Assembly: GCF_003285545.1 (NCBI RefSeq)
Contig: NZ_QLNV01000006.1
Coordinates: 248,001 to 312,000 of the forward strand
Source: Sinomicrobium soli
GTDB lineage: Bacteria; Bacteroidota; Bacteroidia; Flavobacteriales; Flavobacteriaceae
Reading direction: 5' to 3'
Length of the DNA stretch: 64,000 bases
Part shown: positions 32,491 through 42,136 of the stretch, one piece after another
How the letters are laid out: the number at the start of each line of letters is the position of its first letter
Numbering within the stretch: position 1 is the stretch's first letter
The notes under the pieces: generated by a model
Told to the model about the DNA's origin: nothing
What the model saw: only the letters and a program-made list of their open reading frames with translations
The model's database searches: none
Translations under genes and position numbers: made by a program

Positions 32491-33377
32491 TACGAAAACA
32501 TGGGGGATATTTTTTCTGCCTTTTTGCTCTCGCTGTAATCGTAGAACCCTTCGCCCGATTTTACCCCCAATTTTCCGGCGGTGACCATATTCACCAGCAA
32601 CGGGCAGGGCGCGTATTTCGGGTTCTTAAATCCGTCATACATGACGTTCAGGATCGACAGGCACACATCCAGCCCGATAAAGTCGGCCAGTTGTAAGGGA
32701 CCCATGGGGTGGGCCATCCCCAGTTTCATCACGGTATCTATTTCCGCAACTCCCGCCACACCGTGATAGAGGGTTTCCACAGATTCGTTGATCATGGGCA
32801 TCAGGATACGGTTGGCTACAAAACCGGGGTAGTCATTGACCTCTACCGGTATTTTCCGGAGTTGTCCGGAGAGGGCGGTAACGGTCTTTGCGGTTTCGTC
32901 GGAGGTGTCGTATCCCCGTATGATCTCCACCAGTTTCATCAGGGGAACGGGATTCATAAAGTGCATGCCTATTACCTTGTCCGGTCTTTGGGTTACCGAA
33001 GCGATACGGGTAACGGATATCGACGATGTATTGGTCGCCAGAACGGTATCTTCATGGCAGTATTCCTCCAGTTTTCGGAAGATATCCAGTTTAAGGGCAG
33101 TATTTTCGGTAGCGGCTTCCACCACCAGGGAGACTCCGGCAACGGCTTCTTTCATATCTGTTGAGAGAGTTATCCGGTTTAGTGTTGCCGTTTTATCTTC
33201 TTCACTGATGGTTTCCCTGGCGATCATCCGGTCGAGGTTTTTCGCTATGGTAGCCATTCCCTTTTCCAGCGCCTGTTCACCAATATCGACGAGACTTACC
33301 TTAAAGCCGGATTGTGCAAAAGTATGAGCGATACCGTTTCCCATTGTTCCGGCACCGATAACTGCAATATTCTTCAT
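32490..33377 (-). CDS. 3-hydroxybutyryl/3-hydroxyacyl-CoA dehydrogenase
   Basis: 295 aa, single-domain NAD(P)-dependent dehydrogenase. Rossmann motif GAGTMGNGIAHTFAQSG (8-24), the ENTALKLDIF segment, TNTSSISVTRIA, GMHFMNPVPLMKLVEI (catalytic His/Glu region) and NRILMPMINES of the C-terminal helical domain. Oxidises 3-hydroxyacyl-CoA in butanoate or fatty acid metabolism. Family and length match PaaH/Hbd. A Gfo/Idh/MocA gene is 133 bp upstream. Confidence 0.92.
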   Translation of the reverse strand: MKNIAVIGAGTMGNGIAHTFAQSGFKVSLVDIGEQALEKGMATIAKNLDRMIARETISEEDKTATLNRITLSTDMKEAVAGVSLVVEAATENTALKLDIFRKLEEYCHEDTVLATNTSSISVTRIASVTQRPDKVIGMHFMNPVPLMKLVEIIRGYDTSDETAKTVTALSGQLRKIPVEVNDYPGFVANRILMPMINESVETLYHGVAGVAEIDTVMKLGMAHPMGPLQLADFIGLDVCLSILNVMYDGFKNPKYAPCPLLVNMVTAGKLGVKSGEGFYDYSESKKAEKISPMFS

Positions 33378-33510
33378 AGTGTGCTATTTATGTGTTTAGT
33401 GTAAATGTTCTCTGGCTGTCCGGGGTACGTTCCGGGCCTGTCACGAGGCTGCCGGCCGGCAACAGAACAGGCTGTTCTGCATCGCCGGGAACAACGGGGC
33501 CCCGGTATGT

Positions 33511-34470
33511 TCAGAAGTTGGCGATGATCTCCATGGCCACTTTAAGAGCTTCCTTGCCCTGGGTAAGGGTAACTACGGGCGAGGTGTTGTTTGCAATGGC
33601 GTCGGCAAAGGTTTCCAGCTCGTCGAGAATGGCATTGTTGACCGGAATTTTCGGATTTTCGAAATAGATCTGTTTCTTGATCCCTTCGGCATTCTGGAGG
33701 ATCAGGGCAAACTCATCCTCTTTGCGGGGGGCATCTTTCATTTTGACGACTTCCACTTTCTTTTCCAGGAAATCTACCGAGATATAGGCATCCTTCTGGA
33801 AGAAGCGTGATTTGCGCATGTTTTTTAACGAGATCCTGCTGGCCGTAAGGTTGGCCACACAACCATTTTCAAAGGCAATACGCGCATTGGCAATATCCGG
33901 CGAATTACTGATCACCGAAACCCCGCTGGCATTGATGCTTTTCACGGGAGCATCTACCAGGCTCAGTACAATATCGATATCGTGTATCATAAGGTCCAGT
34001 ACCACCGGAACGTCGGTCCCCCTCGGGTTGAACTCGGCAAGCCGGTGGGTTTCTATAAACATCGGGTTCCGTATCTTATCTTTTACTGCAAGAAAGGCAG
34101 GGTTAAAACGCTCTACATGCCCCACCTGTCCCTGGCCCCCGTGTTTCCCGGCCAGGGCTATGATCTTTTCGGCCTCCTCCACGGTATTGGCAATGGGCTT
34201 TTCTATAAAAATATGCTTCCCTTTTTCGAGGGCCTTTTTTGCACAGTCGTAATGCGACAGGGTAGGTGTGACAATATCAACCACATCAACGGCCTCAATA
34301 AGCTCTTCTACCGAGGAAAACATATGGTACCCGAATTCCCTGGCCACTTTTCTCGCATTTTTCTGATCCGGATCATAAAATCCGGCAAGTTCGTATTTTG
34401 AAGACTGCTTTAATAATCTAAGGTGAATCTTTCCGAGGTGCCCGGCACCCAGAACTCCGGCTTTAAGCAT
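33511..34470 (-). CDS. Gfo/Idh/MocA-family oxidoreductase
   Basis: 319 aa. N-terminal Rossmann fold with GVLGAGHLGKIHLRLLKQ (6-23), the EKPIANT motif carrying the conserved Lys (about 94-100), and GQVGHVERFNPAF leading into the substrate domain. Cytosolic NAD(P)-dependent dehydrogenase acting on sugars or sugar derivatives; substrate unknown. Appears to be the first gene of the minus-strand series that includes the hydroxyacyl-CoA dehydrogenase. ATG at 34470. Confidence 0.9.
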   Translation of the reverse strand: MLKAGVLGAGHLGKIHLRLLKQSSKYELAGFYDPDQKNARKVAREFGYHMFSSVEELIEAVDVVDIVTPTLSHYDCAKKALEKGKHIFIEKPIANTVEEAEKIIALAGKHGGQGQVGHVERFNPAFLAVKDKIRNPMFIETHRLAEFNPRGTDVPVVLDLMIHDIDIVLSLVDAPVKSINASGVSVISNSPDIANARIAFENGCVANLTASRISLKNMRKSRFFQKDAYISVDFLEKKVEVVKMKDAPRKEDEFALILQNAEGIKKQIYFENPKIPVNNAILDELETFADAIANNTSPVVTLTQGKEALKVAMEIIANF

Positions 34471-34611
34471 AGGAACAGTTTATTGATTTCAACAAAAATA
34501 AGGTTTTCGGATCAATACCACCAAGATTATACAGGGATTATTAAGGGTTGTTGCAGGTTTAAGCTCGGAGCCTGAAGTCGGGAGTCGGGAGTTGTTATTC
34601 CGATTGCAATG

Positions 34612-34757
34612 GAGGAATCTCCGGTCTTACGATATGTTATTGAAGTTTCTTTGGGCTGGGGTGTAGATTCCCTGCCTGCCGGACAGGCGGGTTCACTCCG
34701 CTGCGCTGCGTTCTGAATGACAGGATTGTCCCGAGCGCAGTCGAGGAATCTCCGGTC
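34612..34757. repeat. Intergenic repeat with GAGGAATCTCCGGTC ends
   Basis: The 15-mer GAGGAATCTCCGGTC occurs at 34612-34626 and again at 34743-34757, bounding a segment with GCCTGCCGGACAGGC and CGCTGCGCTGCG hairpin-prone motifs. It looks like one of the dispersed intergenic repeats of flavobacterial genomes. Between the divergent Gfo/Idh/MocA and pcm genes; the rest of 34471-34880 holds no gene. Confidence 0.5.
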
Positions 34758-34880
34758 AAACCAAACCTTCAACTTGTAACCAAATCAGCGAACTCAAACT
34801 AAGAACTAATAAACTATTTACGGATTTGCCCAATAGTTTTTTCGTCGTAACTTTACCTGCACATCAATTGCAATACGATC

Positions 34881-35522
34881 TTGAAAGATACCCTGAAACA
34901 TAAAGGAAAGCGCAACAGGCTTGCAGAAATCATTGCGGGCAAGGGGGTTTCGGACCCCGGGGTGCTGGATGCCGTCAGGCAGGTGCCCAGACATCTTTTT
35001 ATGGATAGCAGTTTTGAAGATCACGCCTATCAGGACAAGGCTTTTCCCATAGCTGCCGGACAAACCATATCACAACCTTTTACCGTAGCCTTCCAGACGG
35101 AACTGCTGGAGGTTGCCCCGGGAAAAAAGATCCTGGAGATCGGTACCGGAAGCGGGTACCAGACGGCCGTACTTCTGGAAATGAAAGCCAGGGTATATAC
35201 CATAGAACGGCAACTGGAACTGTTTAAACGGACCAGCCTTTTTCTCCCCAAACTGGGGTATCGCCCCAAAAAAATGATTTTTGGCGATGGGTATAAGGGA
35301 CTCCCGGAAGAGGCTCCTTTTGACGGTATTATTGTAACCGCCGGAGCACCGGAGGTGCCGAAGCCATTGCTGGCCCAGCTGAAAATAGGAGGGCGGCTGG
35401 TGATCCCCGTCGGGGAAGATACCCAGATCATGACCATGTTTGTCCGCAAGTCGGCAAAGGAATTCGCAAAGAGTGAGTTCGGGGAATTCCGTTTTGTCCC
35501 CCTGCTGGAAAATAAGAGTTAA
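34881..35522 (+). CDS. pcm: Protein-L-isoaspartate O-methyltransferase
   Basis: 213 aa. Repairs isoaspartyl residues in aged proteins using SAM. Family motifs in order: VPRHLFM (about 35-41), DKAFPIAAGQTISQPF (52-67), ILEIGTGSGYQTAVL (SAM loop), and FDGIIVTAGAPEVP. Start is TTG at 34881: no ATG lies upstream of the conserved N-terminal helix. Stand-alone gene; DUF6364 gene follows 132 bp later. Confidence 0.95.
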   Translation: MKDTLKHKGKRNRLAEIIAGKGVSDPGVLDAVRQVPRHLFMDSSFEDHAYQDKAFPIAAGQTISQPFTVAFQTELLEVAPGKKILEIGTGSGYQTAVLLEMKARVYTIERQLELFKRTSLFLPKLGYRPKKMIFGDGYKGLPEEAPFDGIIVTAGAPEVPKPLLAQLKIGGRLVIPVGEDTQIMTMFVRKSAKEFAKSEFGEFRFVPLLENKS

Positions 35523-35654
35523 AGGGCAATTATTGATCCGCATAACCCCCTGTCTTAACAATCGGGGCGGTTTAAGGAATTATATGAGCTGCAGTTCGTT
35601 TTTATATTTCAGTATTACGTATAATATTTGTATATTTACATGTAAAACAATGGT

Positions 35655-35849
35655 ATGGACAAGAAACTCACATTAAGTCTCGATCAGGCTGTCATTGAAA
35701 AGGCAAAGGTTTATGCCAGGTCGAACAATATAAGTTTGTCAAAGCTTATTGAGTCTTATCTGGCTTCACTGACAAAGCGCACAAAAAGAAAACCGGAAAT
35801 TACACCTCTGGTGGAAAGTTTAAGCGGTGTTATTGATCTGCCGAAATAG
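35655..35849 (+). CDS. DUF6364-family antitoxin-like protein, probably truncated
   Basis: 64 aa. N-terminal ribbon-helix-helix-like start (KKLTLSLDQAVIEKAKVYARS-type, then SLSKLIESYL), as in DUF6364 proteins that pair with PIN-domain toxins. Full members continue for about 20 more residues after the SLSGVI segment; this one stops at DLPK. No PIN gene follows, and the next 600 bp belong to the ilv leader region. Probably a solitary remnant of a toxin-antitoxin pair. An AT-rich promoter region precedes the ATG. Confidence 0.7.
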   Translation: MDKKLTLSLDQAVIEKAKVYARSNNISLSKLIESYLASLTKRTKRKPEITPLVESLSGVIDLPK

Positions 35850-35971
35850 CCAGGCCATCATTCCGGGTGTATACCGGGTTTCATCTGTAACATAATACAC
35901 GATTATTATGATTTTATGACTTAAGGGGAAATAAAATCTGTTTCGGGGCTTGGTAATTGAAAAAACTTTAT

Positions 35972-35979
35972 GATATTTG
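35972..35979 (+). promoter_or_regulatory. Possible -7 element of the ilv operon
   Basis: GATATTTG deviates from TAnnTTTG at the first base only and has a TTG 19 bp upstream. If used, transcription would begin at or very near the first leader ATG (35985), making leader peptide 1 nearly leaderless. Confidence 0.35.
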
Positions 35980-35984
35980 TTCAC

Positions 35985-36044
35985 ATGAAAAGATATTTCA
36001 TACATATTATTACTGTCATTACTGTGGTGATTATATCATCGTAG
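35985..36044 (+). CDS. ilv operon leader peptide 1
   Basis: 19 codons: MKRYFIHIITVITVVIISS. Of the residues, six are Ile and three Val, with two Thr, as expected for a peptide that senses charged tRNA-Ile and tRNA-Val. A strong terminator follows 31 bp after the stop. Directly after the stop GGGAATGG (36047-36054) can pair with CCTTCCC of the terminator's left arm, giving an alternative anti-terminator. Layout is that of a classical ribosome-mediated attenuator. Confidence 0.8.
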   Translation: MKRYFIHIITVITVVIISS

Positions 36045-36075
36045 CAGGGAATGGTATGTATGAAACGATCTGAAG

Positions 36076-36106
36076 AGCCTTCCCTGAAACCGGGAAGGCT
36101 TTTTTT
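36076..36106 (+). terminator. ilv attenuator terminator 1
   Basis: AGCCTTCCC (36076-36084), loop TGAAACC, GGGAAGGCT (36092-36100), then six T (36101-36106). Perfect 9-bp stem. Ends transcription when leader peptide 1 is fully translated. Confidence 0.9.
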
Positions 36107-36126
36107 ATTTCATCTGACCCTTAAAA

Positions 36127-36192
36127 ATGAATATTGTGATAAGGAATACGGTCATTATTATAGTCATCGTCATTAGCCTGTTTCCGGGTTGA
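36127..36192 (+). CDS. ilv operon leader peptide 2
   Basis: 21 codons starting ATG AAT ATT and ending TTT CCG GGT TGA. The peptide begins MNIVIRNTV and continues with the run IIIVIVIS; Ile and Val make up more than half of it. GATACAG (36191-36197), overlapping the stop codon, is exactly complementary to CTGTATC (36223-36229) in the left arm of the following terminator. A ribosome finishing the peptide would cover it (termination); a ribosome stalled on Ile/Val codons would free it (read-through). Confidence 0.82.
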   Translation: MNIVIRNTVIIIVIVISLFPG

Positions 36193-36216
36193 TACAGTGG
36201 TCTTATGCCGTATGCG

Positions 36217-36261
36217 AAGGGCCTGTATCAACCGGATGGTGGATACGGGCCCTTGATTTTT
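36217..36261 (+). terminator. ilv attenuator terminator 2
   Basis: AAGGGCCTGTATC (36217-36229) pairs with GATACGGGCCCTT (36242-36254) over 13 bp (one T-G), followed by GATTTTT. The left arm is shared with the anti-terminator pairing to 36191-36197. From here to ilvD (36262-36447) no further leader or gene is seen. Confidence 0.88.
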
Positions 36262-36447
36262 AAGGCTGTCGTAATTTTTGGATATGATAGTTGAATGCAT
36301 TTTAATATGTTGTAAATCAACAGTGTAATAATTCATGAGGGATGTTGAGTTTAAAGAACGGAATTCATGTTAAAATGCTGGTGATTTTATATAAAATAAT
36401 TTAGCTGTTCGTAAAGTATTGTAGAGAAAACTAATTTTTATTGAAGA

Positions 36448-38121
36448 ATGTTAAATACGTATAGTAGACAAGTTACCCAGGACCCTACCCAGCCCGCAGC
36501 TCAGGCGATGCTCCACGCATTGGGGCTCAGCGATGAAGACCTCAAAAAACCACTGGTAGGCATTGCGAGTACGGGGTATGAGGGCAATCCGTGTAACATG
36601 CACCTTAACAAATTGTCTGAATATGTAAAACAGGGTACTGCGGAAGTTGATCTTATCGGTCTCATTTTTAATACGATCGGGGTGAGCGACGGTATATCGA
36701 TGGGGACGGAAGGAATGCGTTATTCTCTCCCTTCGAGAGATATTATCGCAGATTCTGTCGAAACCGTAGTCAAGGGAATGTGTTATGACGGTGCCGTAAC
36801 CGTAGTGGGATGTGACAAGAATATGCCGGGAGCACTTATGGCTCTTTTAAGAATAAACAGGCCGGCGGTACTGGTCTATGGCGGAACCATCGCTGCAGGA
36901 TGTCACAACGGGAAAAAACTGGATGTAGTTTCTGCTTTTGAAGCCTGGGGCGGAAAGGTGGCCGGAAGCATATCGGAAGAAGAGTATAAAAATGTGATCC
37001 ACAAAGCTTGCCCGGGGGCCGGTGCCTGCGGGGGAATGTATACGGCCAATACCATGGCTTCTGCCATAGAGGCGATGGGGATGGCCATACCGCAGAATTC
37101 CTCTATCCCGGCAGAGAACGACGGCAAGAAGGAAGATTGTATAGCTGCCGGAAAAGCATTGAGACACCTGCTTGAGAAAGATATTAAACCCAGGGACATC
37201 GTTACCAGGAAAGCATTGGAAAATGCTTTTCGCCTGGTTACCGTACTCGGAGGGTCTACCAATGCAGTACTTCATTTTATGGCGATAGCCAAGGCGGCGG
37301 AGATAGAATTCTCCCTGGACGATTTCAGGAGGATCAGTGAAAACACTCCTTTCCTGGCCGACCTGAAACCCAGCGGGAAATACGTCATGGAAGACCTTCA
37401 CAGGGTGGGAGGTATTCCTGCCGTACTGAAATTTATGCTGAAGGAAGGGATGTTACACGGCGACTGTCTTACGGTTACCGGGAAAACGCTGGCAGAAAAT
37501 CTCGAAGCTTTTCCCGATCTGGAAGAAGGGCAGGACATCGTGCGGTCCCTGGACCATCCCATTAAGAAAACGGGACATATCCGCATTCTGTACGGCAATC
37601 TTGCCGAAGAAGGCGCAGTGGCGAAGATCACCGGGAAAGAAGGGCTGAATTTTACCGGGAAAGCCAAGGTGTTTGACGGTGAATTCGAAGCCAACCGGGG
37701 GATAAAGGAAGGTAAGGTACAAAAAGGCGATGTCGTTATCATTCGTTATGAAGGACCGAAAGGAGGCCCGGGAATGCCGGAAATGCTCAAGCCTACTGCC
37801 GCTATTATGGGGGCCGGACTCGGGAAGGAAGTGGCCCTTATTACAGACGGACGCTTTTCGGGAGGGTCGCACGGTTTTGTGGTAGGGCACGTATCTCCGG
37901 AGGCCCAGGACGGCGGAAACATAGCCCTGGTGAAAGACGGGGATGTCATTACCATAGATGCCGAAAAAAATACCATAGAAGTGGAACTTACGGAAGAAGA
38001 ATTAAAAGCGCGAAGGGCCGGATGGCAACAACCTCCGCTGAAACACAAAAAAGGAATATTGTATAAATACGCCAGGACGGTTTCATCTGCATCACAGGGT
38101 TGTGTAACAGACGAATTCTAA
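36448..38121 (+). CDS. ilvD: Dihydroxy-acid dehydratase
   Basis: 557 aa. Dehydrates 2,3-dihydroxy-isovalerate and -methylvalerate to the 2-keto acids of valine and isoleucine. Iron-sulfur cluster cysteines in [16 protein letters not shown] and [17 protein letters not shown]-terminal [20 protein letters not shown]. First structural gene of the ilv operon, 255 bp after leader peptide 2, so its expression is likely controlled by the two attenuators. Start ATG gives [13 protein letters not shown]. Confidence 0.97.
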   Translation: MLNTYSRQVTQDPTQPAAQAMLHALGLSDEDLKKPLVGIASTGYEGNPCNMHLNKLSEYVKQGTAEVDLIGLIFNTIGVSDGISMGTEGMRYSLPSRDIIADSVETVVKGMCYDGAVTVVGCDKNMPGALMALLRINRPAVLVYGGTIAAGCHNGKKLDVVSAFEAWGGKVAGSISEEEYKNVIHKACPGAGACGGMYTANTMASAIEAMGMAIPQNSSIPAENDGKKEDCIAAGKALRHLLEKDIKPRDIVTRKALENAFRLVTVLGGSTNAVLHFMAIAKAAEIEFSLDDFRRISENTPFLADLKPSGKYVMEDLHRVGGIPAVLKFMLKEGMLHGDCLTVTGKTLAENLEAFPDLEEGQDIVRSLDHPIKKTGHIRILYGNLAEEGAVAKITGKEGLNFTGKAKVFDGEFEANRGIKEGKVQKGDVVIIRYEGPKGGPGMPEMLKPTAAIMGAGLGKEVALITDGRFSGGSHGFVVGHVSPEAQDGGNIALVKDGDVITIDAEKNTIEVELTEEELKARRAGWQQPPLKHKKGILYKYARTVSSASQGCVTDEF

Positions 38122-38198
38122 ACATCTTTAATCCGTATGGAGTATACCGGATAAACGTCTGCAATACCCCATAACCGGCGTAGCAATAATAGATAAGT

Positions 38199-39932
38199 AT
38201 GGAAACATTAAAGGAAAGATTAGCAGAAACGGAGACAAAGGCAGCCATAAGAATAAGTGGTGCGGAAGCCGTTATCCGTTGCCTTCTCGAAGAAGGAGTG
38301 GATCTGATTTACGGATACCCCGGAGGTGCCATTATGCCGGTGTATGACGAATTGTTTAAGTTCCAGGACCAGTTGCATCACGTGCTTACCCGCCACGAGC
38401 AGGGTGCTGCACATGCGGCCCAGGGATATGCGAGGGTTACCGGAAGGGTAGGGGTCGCCATGGCAACCTCGGGCCCGGGAGCAACCAACCTGGTTACCGG
38501 TATTGCCGATGCACAGATAGATTCCACCCCCCTGGTGTGTATTACCGGGCAGGTGGCCCGTCACTTGCTGGGAACCGATGCCTTTCAGGAAACCGATATC
38601 ATAGGGATATCGACCCCGGTGACCAAATGGAGTTACCAGGTCACCAGGGCTGCCGATATTCCCAAAGCGCTGGCCAAGGCCTTTTATATAGCACGCTCCG
38701 GACGTCCCGGACCCGTACTGATCGATATTACGAAAAATGCCCAGTTCGAGGAATTTGACTTCTCTTATAAAAAGTGTACCGGTATCCGGAGTTATAAACC
38801 GAAACCGGTGGTAAAACCGGAAAAGGTACAGGAAGCGGCTGCGGTAATTAATGCGGCAAAGAAACCGTTTATTGTGTTCGGACAGGGCGTCATACTGGGC
38901 AGGGCCGAAGCGGAATTAAAAGCCTTTATTGAAAAGACGGGGATTCCGGCTGCCAGTACGGCTCTGGGGCTTTCCGCATTGCCTTCCGATCACGAATTCC
39001 ATACGGGAATGGTCGGGATGCACGGTAATTATGCCCCCAACCTGCTGACCAACGAATGTGATGTCCTTATCGCACTGGGTATGCGTTTTGACGACAGGGT
39101 TACGGGAAACCTGGAAACCTATGCCAGGCAGGCAAAGGTGCTCCATTTCGAGATCGATCCGGCAGAGATCGACAAGAATGTAAAAACCGATGTGGCAGTG
39201 CTGGGTGACCTGAAGGAGACACTCACACAATTATTGCCCCTCCTTGAAGAAAACAGGCATGAATCCTGGCATCAGAAGTTCAAGGATATGCATGCCATAG
39301 AATACGATAAAGTGATCAGGAACGATCTTTTCCCGGAAAAGGAAAAACTCACCATGGGAGAGGTTATAAGACGGATCAATACCAGGACAAACAACAATGC
39401 GGTGATCGTTTCCGATGTGGGACAACACCAGATGATCGCCTGTCGTTATGCCCGGTTCAATCAGACCAAGAGCAATGTAACCTCAGGGGGGCTCGGTACT
39501 ATGGGGTTTGCCCTTCCGGCAGCCATAGGTGCCAAAATGGGAGCAATGGAGAGAGAAGTCGTAGCCATCATAGGCGACGGGGGCTACCAGATGACCATCC
39601 AGGAACTCGGGACCATATTCCAGACGAAAGTCCCGGTAAAGATCGTGGTACTCAACAATGACTTCCTGGGCATGGTGCGCCAGTGGCAACAATTGTTCTT
39701 TGACAAACGCTATGCCTCTACCGAGTTGATAAACCCGGATTTTGTCACCATTGCCAAGGGGTACCATATTCCGGCAAAACGGGTGACCAGAAGGGAAGAT
39801 CTCGACGCAGCCATAGATGAGATGATAGCTTCGGAAGAAGCTTATTTTCTCGAAGTCTGCGTGGAAAAGGAAGACAATGTATTTCCCATGATCCCTACGG
39901 GGGCATCGGTATCCGATTGCAGGCTGGAATAA
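38199..39932 (+). CDS. ilvB: Acetolactate synthase, large subunit
   Basis: 577 aa ThDP enzyme joining two pyruvates, or pyruvate and 2-ketobutyrate, the first common step of Val/Ile synthesis. N-terminal ThDP glutamate in RHEQGAAHAAQGYAR, MATSGPGATN, the FAD-binding middle domain, and ThDP/Mg motif GDGGYQMTIQELGT with the NN of VVLNND. Follows ilvD by 77 bp and is followed by its regulatory subunit gene 36 bp later. ATG at 38199. Confidence 0.97.
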   Translation: METLKERLAETETKAAIRISGAEAVIRCLLEEGVDLIYGYPGGAIMPVYDELFKFQDQLHHVLTRHEQGAAHAAQGYARVTGRVGVAMATSGPGATNLVTGIADAQIDSTPLVCITGQVARHLLGTDAFQETDIIGISTPVTKWSYQVTRAADIPKALAKAFYIARSGRPGPVLIDITKNAQFEEFDFSYKKCTGIRSYKPKPVVKPEKVQEAAAVINAAKKPFIVFGQGVILGRAEAELKAFIEKTGIPAASTALGLSALPSDHEFHTGMVGMHGNYAPNLLTNECDVLIALGMRFDDRVTGNLETYARQAKVLHFEIDPAEIDKNVKTDVAVLGDLKETLTQLLPLLEENRHESWHQKFKDMHAIEYDKVIRNDLFPEKEKLTMGEVIRRINTRTNNNAVIVSDVGQHQMIACRYARFNQTKSNVTSGGLGTMGFALPAAIGAKMGAMEREVVAIIGDGGYQMTIQELGTIFQTKVPVKIVVLNNDFLGMVRQWQQLFFDKRYASTELINPDFVTIAKGYHIPAKRVTRREDLDAAIDEMIASEEAYFLEVCVEKEDNVFPMIPTGASVSDCRLE

Positions 39933-39968
39933 ACAGGAAGGGTAATAACAGAAATCAGCATATAAAAA

Positions 39969-40493
39969 ATGAATAATACATATACTGTTTCCATATATTC
40001 GGAAAACAACATAGGCCTGCTGAACCGTATTTCAGCGATCTTTTTGAAACGACATATCAATATAGAGAGCCTTACGGTCTCGGAGTCGGAGATCGAAAAT
40101 GTAAGCCGCTTTGTGATCGTGGCCGATATGAGTGAAGACCAGGTGCGCAAAATAGCGGGACAGCTGGAAAAGCAGATAGAGGTCATCAAGGCCTACTATC
40201 ACACCGATGAGGAAACCATCTATCAGGAGACCGCATTGTTCAAGATAAAGTCAAGCCTGCTGTTTGACGAACGGCAGATACAGAATATCATAAAAAATAG
40301 CAATGCCAATATCGTTACGGTGGCCCGGGAATTTTTTGTCATAGAAAAAACGGGAAGGCGGCACGAAACCGATGCGCTGTACGACGAGCTCGTACCTTTC
40401 GGGATCATGCAGTTTGTCCGCTCGGGCAGGATAGCCGTGTCGAAGAGCGAAATGAACATATCGGCCCTGCTCCGGGAATTTCAGAATGCCTGA
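39969..40493 (+). CDS. ilvN: Acetolactate synthase, small regulatory subunit
   Basis: 174 aa. N-terminal ACT domain (YTVSIYSENNIGLLNRISAIFLKR, then NIESLTVSESE) binding valine for feedback control, followed by the ALS small-subunit C-terminal domain with DERQIQNIIKNSNANIVTVA and the end RSGRIAVSK. Size matches IlvH/IlvN. Binds and activates IlvB. Follows ilvB by 36 bp. Confidence 0.95.
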   Translation: MNNTYTVSIYSENNIGLLNRISAIFLKRHINIESLTVSESEIENVSRFVIVADMSEDQVRKIAGQLEKQIEVIKAYYHTDEETIYQETALFKIKSSLLFDERQIQNIIKNSNANIVTVAREFFVIEKTGRRHETDALYDELVPFGIMQFVRSGRIAVSKSEMNISALLREFQNA

Positions 40494-40575
40494 CCCGGTT
40501 TAGGGTCCGCGGAGGGAGATTCTTGTCACCAAGCATTAAATAAACTAAAATTGAATTTTAAAATAAACTATAACA

Positions 40576-42045
40576 ATGGCAAATTATTTTAACACGCTTC
40601 CGTTGAGGCTTCAGTTACAGCAATTAGGAGTATGTGAATTCATGGACAGCTCCGAATTTGACGAAGGTGTAAAAAAACTTTTAGGTAAAAAGATCGTAAT
40701 TGTAGGATGTGGGGCCCAGGGACTTAACCAGGGGCTCAATATGAGGGATTCCGGCCTGGATATTTCTTATGCCCTTCGTGAAGCAGCCATTAAAGAACAA
40801 CGGCAATCGTATAAAAATGCCACCGGGAACGGTTTTAAGACAGGCACCTATGAGGAGCTTATCCCTACGGCAGATATGGTGTGTAACCTGACCCCGGACA
40901 AACAGCATACTTCGGTGATCAGTACCGTGATGCCCCTGATGAAAAAAGGAGCTACACTGTCTTATTCGCACGGGTTCAACATCGTGGAAGAGGGCATGCA
41001 GATCCGTGAAGATATCACCGTGATCATGGTAGCCCCGAAATGTCCCGGTTCTGAGGTAAGGGAAGAGTACAAACGCGGATTCGGGGTTCCTACCCTTATT
41101 GCGGTTCATCCCGAGAACGACCCGAACGGGGACGGACTGGAACAGGCCAAGGCTTATGCTGCAGCTACCGGCGGGCACCGGGCCGGGGTATTGCGCTCTT
41201 CTTTTGTAGCGGAAGTGAAGTCTGACCTTATGGGAGAACAGACCATTCTGTGCGGACTGCTGCAAACAGGGTCTATCCTGAGCTTCGATAAAATGGTGGA
41301 AAAAGGTATCGAGCCCGGATATGCGGCCAAGCTGATACAATACGGATGGGAAACCATCACCGAGGCCTTGAAACACGGGGGGATCACCAATATGATGGAC
41401 CGCTTGTCCAATCCCGCCAAGATAGAAGCCTTTCGCCTTTCGGAAGAGTTGAAAGATATTATGCGCCCGCTGTTCCAGAAGCATATGGACGATATCATGA
41501 GCGGTCATTTTTCCAAAACTATGATGGAGGACTGGGCCAATGATGATAAAAATCTCCTGACCTGGAGAAAGGCCACCGGGGAAACGGCTTTTGAAAAGAC
41601 GGAAATCACCTCAGACCCTATTCCGGAACAGGAATATTTCGATTGTGGCGTACTGATGGTAGCCTTTGTAAAATCAGGTGTGGAGCTGGCTTTTGAGACC
41701 ATGACCGAAGCCGGGATCATTGCAGAATCGGCGTATTACGAATCGCTGCATGAAACACCGCTTATAGCCAATACCATTGCCAGGAAAAAACTCTATGAGA
41801 TGAACAGGGTCATTTCGGATACGGCGGAGTACGGGTGCTATCTCTTCGATCATGCCTGTAAGCCCCTGCTGGGAGACTTTATGAAAAAGATAGATACCGA
41901 CGTGATCGGAACATCTTTCGGTACGGATAATACCGTAGATAACCGGGAACTCATACAGGTCAACGACCAGATAAGGAAACACCCGGTAGAGAAAGTCGGG
42001 GCGTATTTGCGTGCGTCGATGACCGAGATGAAGAAAATAGTTTAA
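40576..42045 (+). CDS. ilvC: Ketol-acid reductoisomerase (class II, long form)
   Basis: 489 aa, the long class II form as in E. coli (491 aa) with a duplicated knotted domain. Isomerises and reduces acetolactate with [24 protein letters not shown] dinucleotide loop (about 41-59), [17 protein letters not shown] giving Arg/Ser for NADPH preference, [11 protein letters not shown], and [11 protein letters not shown] with the Mg-binding acids. Preceded by an AT-rich 82-bp gap after ilvN. Confidence 0.97.
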   Translation: MANYFNTLPLRLQLQQLGVCEFMDSSEFDEGVKKLLGKKIVIVGCGAQGLNQGLNMRDSGLDISYALREAAIKEQRQSYKNATGNGFKTGTYEELIPTADMVCNLTPDKQHTSVISTVMPLMKKGATLSYSHGFNIVEEGMQIREDITVIMVAPKCPGSEVREEYKRGFGVPTLIAVHPENDPNGDGLEQAKAYAAATGGHRAGVLRSSFVAEVKSDLMGEQTILCGLLQTGSILSFDKMVEKGIEPGYAAKLIQYGWETITEALKHGGITNMMDRLSNPAKIEAFRLSEELKDIMRPLFQKHMDDIMSGHFSKTMMEDWANDDKNLLTWRKATGETAFEKTEITSDPIPEQEYFDCGVLMVAFVKSGVELAFETMTEAGIIAESAYYESLHETPLIANTIARKKLYEMNRVISDTAEYGCYLFDHACKPLLGDFMKKIDTDVIGTSFGTDNTVDNRELIQVNDQIRKHPVEKVGAYLRASMTEMKKIV

Positions 42046-42136
42046 TTTCACGATTGCAACTAAGACCATTACCCCGGGGAGTGTTCCGGGGTATTGGTTT
42101 TCAGCCGGACCACTTCGTTTGAACAAGGAACAAAAG

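Noticed and set aside
36121-36336. 71-aa minus-strand frame upstream of ilvD
   Set aside because: Antisense to leader peptide 2 and its terminator; the attenuator explains the sequence.
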